Shown: positions 17,629 through 23,156 of the stretch, piece after piece
How positions within the stretch are numbered: position 1 is the stretch's first letter
Layout of the letters: each line of letters begins with the position of its first letter
Origin: Labilithrix sp.
Lineage (GTDB): Bacteria > Myxococcota > Polyangia > Polyangiales > Polyangiaceae
Length of the DNA stretch: 23,156 nt
Direction of reading: 5' to 3'
Assembly: GCA_028287035.1 (NCBI GenBank)
Contig: JAQBQL010000239.1
Coordinates: 1-23,156, forward strand
Program-made: the position numbers and the translations under genes
Notes under the pieces: model-generated
What the model was told of the DNA's origin: nothing
Databases searched by the model: none
What the model saw: the letters and a program-made list of their open reading frames with translations, nothing else

Positions 17629-17981
17629 AGCTCGGCCATCAGCTTCGGGGCCGCGGTCCTCATCAGGTACCGGCCCTTGCCGAAGTTTCCGTCCGGCCGC
17701 ATCGCCAGGGCGAGGAAATACGTGTCGCCGAGGGTCCGGATGATGGTCACGAGCTTGTCGGTCCCGACCGCGATCTCGCTGGCCGTTCCCGCCTCCAGCA
17801 TCTCCGCGGCGCGCTTGATCGAGCCGATCACCACGCTGAATTCGATGCCGATCGTGTTGATGTCGAAGGGAGATCCCTCCTTGGCGTAGGTCTCGAGCGC
17901 GATGCCGCTCGAATCCATGAGGAGCCCCGCCATACCGCCCTCGGTGCCCTCGACCAGCTCCTCGAGCGCCTCTTTGAACAT
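17625..17981 (-). CDS. Roadblock/LC7-domain (MglB-like) protein
   Basis: Small cytosolic protein of 118 residues forming a single roadblock/LC7 domain: N-terminal helix MFKEALEELVEGTEG, strands GMAGLLMDSSGIALETYA, the long central helix with EFSVVIGSIKRAAEMLEAG, strands KLVTIIRTLGDTYFLALAM, and the C-terminal helix RYLMRTAAPKLMAEL. In this family MglB acts as GTPase-activating partner of the polarity GTPase MglA, and others regulate small Ras-like GTPases. No GTPase gene is in the window, so its partner is unknown. It heads an operon with aroQ (4-base overlap), accB and accC. A promoter candidate with TTGACG and TAAGGT lies immediately upstream, 7 bases from the ATG. Confidence 0.88.
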   Translation of the reverse strand: MFKEALEELVEGTEGGMAGLLMDSSGIALETYAKEGSPFDINTIGIEFSVVIGSIKRAAEMLEAGTASEIAVGTDKLVTIIRTLGDTYFLALAMRPDGNFGKGRYLMRTAAPKLMAEL

Positions 17982-17988
17982 GAAATGA

Positions 17989-18018
17989 ACCTTAAAGGCC
18001 TTGCGAACGGGCCGTCAA
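17989..18018 (-). promoter_or_regulatory. Promoter candidate of the roadblock-aroQ-acc operon
   Basis: TTGACG (18013-18018) and TAAGGT (17989-17994) are separated by 18 bases on the minus strand, and the -10 ends 7 bases before the ATG. The spacer contains CCGTTCGC and AGGCC, which recur in the divergent promoter at 18063-18092. Confidence 0.6.
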
Positions 18019-18062
18019 CAACACTGCGGGCGCCTCCGCGAAATCCTTACGAGATCCACCCC

Positions 18063-18092
18063 TTGACCCGTTCGCCCTAGGCCGTTTAAGGT
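18063..18092 (+). promoter_or_regulatory. Promoter candidate of the aconitase-like gene
   Basis: TTGACC (18063-18068) and TAAGGT (18087-18092) are 18 bases apart, and the -10 ends 9 bases before ATG 18102. The spacer holds CCGTTCGC and AGGCC followed by TTTAAGGT, the same blocks as in the opposite-facing roadblock promoter. Confidence 0.6.
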
Positions 18093-18101
18093 CGCGCCAA
18101 G

Positions 18102-19955
18102 ATGCGCGCACGAGCAGGGGATCCGCCCCGCACGATGGCCCAGAAGATCCTGGCTGGGCGATGTGCCGACCCGACTCTTTCCGGAGACGTGATCTCCGTG
18201 AAGGTCGATCAGGTCGTCCTGACCCGCGCGCCTCTGCGCGCCGTGGCGGAGGCCCGCGAGCTCGGCCTCAAGAAGACGTCCGCGGAGGTCGCGATCATCT
18301 ACGACGTCCACGCCGTCACCAGCACCGCGTCGCGCCTCCAGAGCGACGAGATGCAGGCGGCGACCGCGGACGTGCTCGCGCACGGGATCGTCATCGGACG
18401 TCCCGGCGTCGGCTTCGCGGCTCCGGTGCACCTCGAACGCTTCGCGAGCCCCGCTCGGCTCTGCGTCACCGACGATCCGCGGCTCGCCAGCGTCGGCGGG
18501 ATCGGGATGCTCACGCTCGTCGTGTCGCCCGGCCTGCTCGGTGCGGCGCTCGCGCACGGGTCGATCTCGCTCCGCCCGCCGCGCAGCGTGCAGGTCCTCC
18601 TCTCCGGCCGCACGCGGCCGTTCGTCTGCGCCCGCGACGTCGCCCTCGAGCTCGTTCGTCGCGGCCTCGGCGAGGCGGTCACGCGCATCGAGGCCGCCTA
18701 CGACGCGCCGGTCGTCATCGAGTTCGCCGGTCCCTCGGCGCGCCTCCTCTCCGTCTCGGAGCGGGCGGTCCTCGCCGGCCTCGCCCCGCAGCTCGGCGCC
18801 GCGGGCGCGCTCTTCGTGTCGGACGAGCGCACCGAGGTGTTCCTCCGCGATCAGCGTCGCTCGAAGGCGCACCGCGCGCTCGTGCCGGACGCGGGCGCGC
18901 CGTGCGACGAGGTCCTCAACGTGGACCTCGGCGCCGTCGATCCCCTCTACATGGACGAGAGCGGCGCGGTCCGCTCGGTGCGCGATCTCAACGGCAAGCC
19001 GGTGTCGCAGGTGCTGCTCGGCGGCGACAGCGGGGCGACGCTCCGCGATCTGTTCGCGGCGGCCGCCCTCCTCAAGAGCAAGCGCGTCCCGGCGCGGGTC
19101 GAGTTCCTCGTCGCCGTTCCGTCGCGGCAGATGCTCGAGGTGCTCGCGTCGAGCGGCGCCCTCACCGACCTCATCGCGACCGGCGCGCGGCTCATCGAGC
19201 CCGACGCCCGCGTGATGTCGGGCGAGCTCTATCCGCCGGCTCCCGCGGGGCTGTCGGCACGGACCCACGATCTCGAGCCGTCGGTCACGATGCCGAAGAA
19301 CGTCGCGATCGCCTCCGCCGAGACGCTCGCCTACGCCGTCGCCACCGGCGAGATGGGCGACCCGCGCACGTTCAAGCGGCCGGTGCGCGTCACCATCCCG
19401 CGCGCGCTCCCCACCGACGACGTCCTCGTGGTGCGCGATCGCAAGGGCGCGCTCGACGCCGGAAAGAAGGCCGCGTCGCTCACCGCCGTCCCGCCGACGC
19501 CGTGGAAGGGGCCGCTCAGCCTCGACCTCGTCGACAGCCCGGCGCTCCTCGTCGCGGCCCGCGGCACGACGGCCGCCGGCGGCGCCGCGCCGCTCGCCAT
19601 CCTGTGCAGCACGATCGACGAGGTGCGCGAGATCGCGGCGCGCGCCGTGGAGCTCTCGCCCTACGTCCGCGCCGTGCTCGCGCCGTTCATCCCGAGCGGC
19701 CAGGTCTCGCTGTTCGCGGGGGTCGGCATCGCCGCCCTGCGGCTCGACGCGGCCGGCGCGAAGGCGCTGAAGGGGCAACCGACCATCGTGCTGCCGCCTC
19801 CTCCGGCGGCGAACGACAAGGAGGTCGGGCAGGCGACGGTTGGCGCCCAGAAGGTCGCCGTCACGTGGCTCGCCCTCGGCATCGAGCGGGCCTGGCTCGC
19901 CTCGGGCTCCTCGCGGCCGGCGCCCGCCGCGCCGTCCCGCGCCTCCCGCGGCTGA
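18102..19955 (+). CDS. Aconitase-superfamily protein lacking cluster ligands (predicted pseudoenzyme)
   Basis: Protein of 617 residues with the layout of an aconitase/isopropylmalate dehydratase. The start resembles the large-subunit N-terminus (AQKILAGR, SGDVISVKVDQVVLT, residues 13-41). VHLERFASPARLCVTDD then GGIGMLTLVVSPG (109-144) matches the region that normally holds the ADSHT motif. SVSERAVLAGLAPQLGAAGA and FVSDERTEVFL (217-248) match the third domain. LLGGDSGATLRDLFAAAALL (305-324) sits where GSCTN should be, and LPTDDVLVV (436-444) starts the swivel domain. None of the three Fe-S cysteines is present: GSCTN reads GGDSG, and the GCGPC segment is replaced near 367-382. SHT reads DPR, and the swivel SR motif is ARGTT. 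Catalysis is therefore unlikely. ATG 18135 (MAQKIL, with AGGGGA upstream) is an alternative start. The C-terminus is Ala/Pro/Ser rich. Confidence 0.82.
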   Translation: MRARAGDPPRTMAQKILAGRCADPTLSGDVISVKVDQVVLTRAPLRAVAEARELGLKKTSAEVAIIYDVHAVTSTASRLQSDEMQAATADVLAHGIVIGRPGVGFAAPVHLERFASPARLCVTDDPRLASVGGIGMLTLVVSPGLLGAALAHGSISLRPPRSVQVLLSGRTRPFVCARDVALELVRRGLGEAVTRIEAAYDAPVVIEFAGPSARLLSVSERAVLAGLAPQLGAAGALFVSDERTEVFLRDQRRSKAHRALVPDAGAPCDEVLNVDLGAVDPLYMDESGAVRSVRDLNGKPVSQVLLGGDSGATLRDLFAAAALLKSKRVPARVEFLVAVPSRQMLEVLASSGALTDLIATGARLIEPDARVMSGELYPPAPAGLSARTHDLEPSVTMPKNVAIASAETLAYAVATGEMGDPRTFKRPVRVTIPRALPTDDVLVVRDRKGALDAGKKAASLTAVPPTPWKGPLSLDLVDSPALLVAARGTTAAGGAAPLAILCSTIDEVREIAARAVELSPYVRAVLAPFIPSGQVSLFAGVGIAALRLDAAGAKALKGQPTIVLPPPPAANDKEVGQATVGAQKVAVTWLALGIERAWLASGSSRPAPAAPSRASRG

Positions 19956-20003
19956 CCGCGGCGCCCGCGATCGCGTTCTCGGTCCCGGAGCGCCCATTTC
20001 CCC

Positions 20004-20009
20004 TATCCT
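20004..20009 (+). promoter_or_regulatory. Candidate -10 element of the kinase-like gene
   Basis: TATCCT ends 6 bases before ATG 20016, predicting a leaderless transcript. It lies in the 60-base gap after the aconitase-like gene. No -35 is evident. Confidence 0.35.
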
Positions 20010-20015
20010 CGGTGG

Positions 20016-21461
20016 ATGTCGAAGGGGCGCCTCACCCGTCAGGAGCTGAGCTGGCTGCTCACGCAGGAGGCGCAGCACGCCGCGGAACGGCTTCGCGCGG
20101 GCGTACAGGTCCTCCGCACCGGCGCGCCGCCGCCCAGCGTCCCGGATCCCGTCGAGCATCTCCACGTCGATGCGTCGCTCGACGCGCTCGACGACGTCAT
20201 GAAGATGCTGTCGAACCTGAACCAGCGTCAGGCGAGCGGCCATCCCGCCCACGCGACGCGCCGCGGCCGGATCGATCTCGCGGCCCTCGTCGTCGACATC
20301 GCGCCCGCGGCGCGCCTGTCCTTCGAGCCGGGCGGCGGCACCGAGGTGTACGGCGACGAGGCCGACTTCCGGCGCATGATCCAGGTGCTCATCGGAAGCG
20401 GAACCGGCGAGGGCGCGTCGGTCACGATCCGGCGCGAGGACGACGAGGTCCGCATCTCGACCACCCTCGGGCCCGAGATCTCGCCGACCGCGAGCACCGA
20501 GCGCGCCTGGTTGAGCCGCATGGCGGTCCGCTACGGCGGTCGCCACGACCTCGACGGCGGCGCCGAGTCGATCGTGCTCCGTGCCGACGGCGCCGCCGAA
20601 CGGAGTGAGCGCGAGTCGCTCCGCCGCGAGCTCGACGAGGCGCGCAAGCAGGGCGAGGTCTACGCCCGCGAGCTCGCCGCGATGATGGAACGCGGCGAGG
20701 AGGTGACGACCATCTCCTCCGTTCCGCCGCCGCTCGCGATTCCCGGCGGCGACCGGTTCGAGACGCTCACGAAGCTGTGCGCCGGCGTCTCCACGGAGCT
20801 GCGCGCGGCGCTCGGACCGCTCGTGCGCGAGCTTGGCGCGATCCGCCGGCACGAGGTCACCGACGAGCAGCTCGCGACCCTGCGTCGTCGCGCGTCCTTT
20901 GCCCAGGATCTCCTCGGCACCCTGCACGTCATCGGCGGGGTGCCGTCCCACGAGCTCGCCACCGAGATCGACCTGCACGAGGTGGCACGGGTCGCCGCCC
21001 GTGAAGGCTCGAGCGCCGGCGAGCGGACCGGCGCGCGCGTGGTGGTCCGCCCCGGGACCTCGGCCGAGCGCATCTACGTGCGGGCCGGAGGAAAGGCGAT
21101 CGCGGCGCTGGCGCGCGAGCTCGTCACGCACGCGGTGGCCGCCTCGGCGGGCGGGGGAATCGTCGAGCTGTCGGTCACCGGCGACGCGGGAGGTCCGCGG
21201 CTCGTCGTCGACGATGCCGGCTCGCCGCTGCCGGCGTCGGCGCGCCGCCCGTTCCTCGCGCTGGAGGCGCACGCCGGACAGTACGGGCGCCCGAGCGCGC
21301 TCCCGATCTTCGTCGCCGCCGAGCTGGCGGCGTGCGTCGGCGCGCGGCTCGAGCTCGGTGATGCTCCGTCGCGCGAGGCCGAGGCGGACGATGACGACGC
21401 GGGCGGACGCGCGACGATCGGCGGCGGCCTGCGCGTGGTGGTCACGTTCGCGAACCGGTGA
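20016..21461 (+). CDS. Tandem degenerate histidine-kinase-like protein
   Basis: Soluble protein of 481 residues that seems to contain two kinase-like halves. Half one: a helical stretch (1-75), then an ATPase-like fold (about 84-190) with RIDLAALVVDIA, GDEADFRRMIQVLIGSG and EVRISTTLGPEISP. A coiled coil (196-229, ERESLRRELDEARKQGEVYA) joins it to half two: a dimerisation-helix-like segment FETLTKLCAGVSTELRAALGPL (248-269), then an ATPase-like fold (317-479) with EIDLHEVARVAA, ALARELVTHAVAAS, LVVDDAGSPLP and LPIFVAAELAACVGARLEL. The phospho-acceptor His is replaced (ST-ELRAAL where SHELRTPL is expected), the N-box Asn is Gly127 and His372, and the DxGxG box is DDAGSP. Autokinase activity is unlikely. 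It probably acts as a sensor, scaffold or phosphatase-like partner of the adjacent response regulator. Confidence 0.75.
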   Translation: MSKGRLTRQELSWLLTQEAQHAAERLRAGVQVLRTGAPPPSVPDPVEHLHVDASLDALDDVMKMLSNLNQRQASGHPAHATRRGRIDLAALVVDIAPAARLSFEPGGGTEVYGDEADFRRMIQVLIGSGTGEGASVTIRREDDEVRISTTLGPEISPTASTERAWLSRMAVRYGGRHDLDGGAESIVLRADGAAERSERESLRRELDEARKQGEVYARELAAMMERGEEVTTISSVPPPLAIPGGDRFETLTKLCAGVSTELRAALGPLVRELGAIRRHEVTDEQLATLRRRASFAQDLLGTLHVIGGVPSHELATEIDLHEVARVAAREGSSAGERTGARVVVRPGTSAERIYVRAGGKAIAALARELVTHAVAASAGGGIVELSVTGDAGGPRLVVDDAGSPLPASARRPFLALEAHAGQYGRPSALPIFVAAELAACVGARLELGDAPSREAEADDDDAGGRATIGGGLRVVVTFANR

Positions 21462-21469
21462 CCGCGTGC

Positions 21470-21475
21470 TAGGCT
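21470..21475 (+). promoter_or_regulatory. Candidate -10 element of the response regulator gene
   Basis: TAGGCT ends 10 bases before ATG 21486, giving a predicted leader of only a few bases. A weak TTCGCG lies 17 bases upstream. Confidence 0.3.
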
Positions 21476-21485
21476 GAGCGCCCAG

Positions 21486-21887
21486 ATGCGGGTGCTCATC
21501 GTCGAGGATCAGGACGCGATCTGCCGCATGATCCAGGCGCTCGTCGCCGGGCGTGGGTTCGAGGTGCGCAGCGCCGCGACCGGAGCGAAGGGCTTCGAGG
21601 AGGCGCTCGCGTGGCTGCCCCACGTGGTGCTCCTCGACATCAACCTCCCGGGCTCGTACGACGGCCTCGAGGTCTGCGCGAAGCTGCGCGCGACCGAGGC
21701 GACGAAGGACACCCCCGTCATCATTCTCAGCGCGATGATCGACGAGGAGGTGAAGCGCCGCGCCGCCGCTGCCGGCGCAAACGCGTTCTACGACAAGCCG
21801 TTCAGTCCGCTGGCGCTGCTCAAGGAGATCGAGGCGCTCACGAAGCGCAGCGAGGCGCGTATGAAGGCCGCGCCGCCCACCTCCTAG
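21486..21887 (+). CDS. Single-domain response regulator (CheY-like receiver)
   Basis: Receiver protein of 133 residues without an output domain. Conserved residues are in place: acidic pocket Glu7/Asp8 (LIVEDQD), phospho-acceptor Asp51 (VVLLDINLPG), Ser82 (IILSAM) at the Thr/Ser switch, and Lys104 followed by Pro (YDKPF). It should therefore be phosphorylatable, unlike the kinase-like protein encoded 24 bases upstream, which lacks the acceptor His. The C-terminal tail after helix 5 is basic. Its TAG stop overlaps the TAG stop of the TerB-like gene on the other strand through a shared CTAG. It may receive phosphate from a kinase elsewhere or act by protein binding. Confidence 0.92.
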   Translation: MRVLIVEDQDAICRMIQALVAGRGFEVRSAATGAKGFEEALAWLPHVVLLDINLPGSYDGLEVCAKLRATEATKDTPVIILSAMIDEEVKRRAAAAGANAFYDKPFSPLALLKEIEALTKRSEARMKAAPPTS

Positions 21888-22270
21888 ATCAGGAGGCCGA
21901 GGTTCTTCTTCGCCCGGGCCTCGGCCTCGGCGACCACCGCCTTTGCCTCCTCGGCGGGGATGCGCAGCTTCGCGCCGAGATCGGTGATGAGCTGCGTCTC
22001 GGCGGGGTGCTGCTCGCCGTCCGCGAAGCTGAGGAGGACCGCGTGCTGGAGGAGGACCCGCCGGCTCGCGGCCGACAGCTCCTGGAGATCGATGTCCTCG
22101 AGGGTCCGCTTCTCCTTCGCGTACTCCTGGAGGCGCGCCTTTTCCTCGGGGCTGGCGGCGTAGGCGTCGAGCAGCGCGTCGAGCATCTCCTTCTCCTTGG
22201 CGGCGAAGTCGCCGTCGGCCCATGCGACGGGGACGAGGGCCTGGATGAGCGCGAAGGTTTCCTCTTGCAT
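21884..22270 (-). CDS. TerB-like domain protein
   Basis: All-helical cytosolic protein of 128 residues resembling the TerB/DjlA-N family. It contains two internally related acidic turns, AWADGDFAAKEKEML (residues 16-30) and SFADGEQHPAETQLI in the C-terminal half. These ADG-D/E-x-x-x-x-E motifs are the putative metal-binding signature of the family. TerB proteins occur in tellurite-resistance and stress gene sets, but many stand-alone copies have no known role, so resistance should not be assumed. No ter genes are nearby. Its start is preceded after 7 bases by TATCCT. It lies downstream of the PEGA-type gene on the same strand and ends tail to tail with the response regulator. Confidence 0.82.
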   Translation of the reverse strand: MQEETFALIQALVPVAWADGDFAAKEKEMLDALLDAYAASPEEKARLQEYAKEKRTLEDIDLQELSAASRRVLLQHAVLLSFADGEQHPAETQLITDLGAKLRIPAEEAKAVVAEAEARAKKNLGLLI

Positions 22271-22277
22271 GGGAGGA

Positions 22278-22283
22278 AGGATA
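22278..22283 (-). promoter_or_regulatory. Candidate -10 element of the TerB-like gene
   Basis: TATCCT on the minus strand ends 7 bases before ATG 22270. The intervening bases are TCCTCCC, the complement of a ribosome-binding site rather than one, which fits a leaderless start. Confidence 0.35.
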
Positions 22284-22307
22284 CGAGAGGTCGGCGGCGC
22301 CGCGCAG

Positions 22308-23156
22308 CTACTTCGCGCTGACCGTGACGACGCGGTTGCCCTGGGCGTCGGCGGCCGCCGCCAGGATGTCCTTGTCGGGCACGTGCAGACGCTTGCGGAG
22401 CTGGGGCGGACCCGCGAGGAGGACGTCGATGTCGCCCTCGCAACGCAGCTGCTCGATGCGCGCCTCGGGGCCGAGGCCGGCGAGCAGCCAGATCTCCGCG
22501 CCGCGCACGTTGGAGACGACGTGCACCGTGCCGGGCGCGCCCGAGCCGCCCACCTGGCTACCCGGCTCGGCGACCGGCCAGGGATCCAGCGTGCCGGGCT
22601 TCAGCTTCGTGGGGTCGAGCTGGATGGGGACATCGATGCGGGGCCGGCCATCGGGCGCCTTCTCCCACGTCGACTCCGCCTTGATGACCGCGCGGCGCGG
22701 GACGTAACCCTCGGCGGTGGCGACGAACTCGAGCCGCGTGCCGACCGGCATGCGCTCGACGTCGAGCGGCGCGGGCCCGACCCGGAGGAGGATCTCGGCG
22801 TTCGCGGGCACGTCGGTGACGACGAGCGCCACCTTGCAGCGCGGGACCGCGGCTGCCGAGCCCGAGGCCAGCGGGGCGCTCGCGTCGGCGGAGGCCGGCT
22901 TCTTGCGGCCCGAGAAGAAGGCCGGCTTGAACATGTAGACGGCGATGCCGCCCGCCACGAGGACGAGCAGCGTGAGGACGAGCATCACGAAGCCGGTCTT
23001 CGGCGCGCGCGGCTGGTGGTAGCCCGTCGACGTCGTCGTGCGAGCGGGCACGCGCGCCGTCGCGCTCGCGGCGTCGACCTTCTGGCGTCGACCCGATGCG
23101 CTCGCGGACGCCACGGGGCGCGCGCGCGAGGGCGTGGTGCGCTTCAGCGGCGCGGG
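22308..23156 (-). CDS. Membrane protein with PEGA-like domains, 5'-partial
   Basis: The frame is open to the end of the window, so the N-terminus is probably missing; a GTG at 23112-23114 is a possible but unconvincing internal start. The visible 283 residues begin with a basic Ser/Ala/Thr/Pro-rich linker. A single membrane helix follows (GFVMLVLTLLVLVAGGIAVY, residues 41-60 counted from that GTG), then two PEGA-like modules, the first around VTDVPANAEILLRVG and EFVATAEGYVPRRAVI and the second around VHVVSNVRGAEIWLLAG. In Myxococcota this linker-helix-PEGA layout is often the C-terminal half of a membrane Ser/Thr protein kinase, but no kinase domain is inside the window. It is followed by the TerB-like gene after 37 bases. 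Confidence 0.75.
   Translation of the reverse strand, partial: PAPLKRTTPSRARPVASASASGRRQKVDAASATARVPARTTTSTGYHQPRAPKTGFVMLVLTLLVLVAGGIAVYMFKPAFFSGRKKPASADASAPLASGSAAAVPRCKVALVVTDVPANAEILLRVGPAPLDVERMPVGTRLEFVATAEGYVPRRAVIKAESTWEKAPDGRPRIDVPIQLDPTKLKPGTLDPWPVAEPGSQVGGSGAPGTVHVVSNVRGAEIWLLAGLGPEARIEQLRCEGDIDVLLAGPPQLRKRLHVPDKDILAAAADAQGNRVVTVSAK

Noticed and set aside
18015..22223. A 1402-codon open frame on the minus strand opposite the aconitase-like, kinase-like and receiver genes
   Set aside because: Its translation is almost entirely Arg, Gly, Ala, His and Asp with no motif, as expected for the antisense of GC-rich genes. The plus-strand products match families and fill the same bases.
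21884..22270. Tellurite-resistance locus
   Set aside because: Only a lone TerB-like domain is present; no terA, terC, terD, terE or other ter genes are nearby.

Overview
The window is about 23 kb of very GC-rich, densely coding DNA. It looks like a chromosomal segment from a myxobacterium (phylum Myxococcota, probably a Polyangia/Sorangiineae-type genome). That assignment is an inference. It rests on the base composition, Asp-Ala-Gly-rich and Cys-rich lipoproteins, a roadblock (MglB-like) protein, J-domain/TPR and PEGA-type proteins, and the Tol gene set. I see no insertion sequence, CRISPR array, tRNA, rRNA or phage gene.

Layout. (1) 1-1677: the C-terminal two thirds of a Lon protease, interrupted by one in-frame TAG and followed by a strong intrinsic terminator. 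(2) 1680-3512: an unrecognised small protein, then homoserine dehydrogenase. (3) 3541-7498, minus strand: two probable lipoproteins and a gene set of rhomboid-fold protein, pyrB and murI, the last two overlapping by ATGA. (4) 7581-13513, plus strand: a Tol-type envelope operon (tolQ, tolR, a TolA/TonB-like protein, tolB), then a cytoplasmic beta-propeller and a J-domain/TPR protein; no pal is present. (5) 13518-17981, minus strand: an AMP-dependent acyl-CoA ligase, then (in transcription order) roadblock protein, aroQ, accB and accC. The aroQ gene has no ATG/GTG/TTG at the expected place and seems to start at a CTG overlapping the previous stop. (6) 18102-21887, plus strand: an aconitase-fold protein lacking the iron-sulfur and catalytic residues, a protein with two degenerate histidine-kinase-like halves, and a single-domain response regulator. 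(7) 21884-23156, minus strand: a TerB-like protein and a membrane protein with PEGA-like domains that runs off the window.

Main observations. Region 6 is the best candidate for something undescribed: a dead aconitase fold next to a doubled dead kinase and a receiver with an intact phosphorylation site. It is divergent from the roadblock operon, and the two sides have near-identical mirrored promoters. The rhomboid-fold protein also lacks its catalytic His. Across the window many genes carry a TAnnnT hexamer 6-13 bases before the start codon, which suggests widespread leaderless or nearly leaderless transcripts. All family calls come from motif reading; no database search was run.
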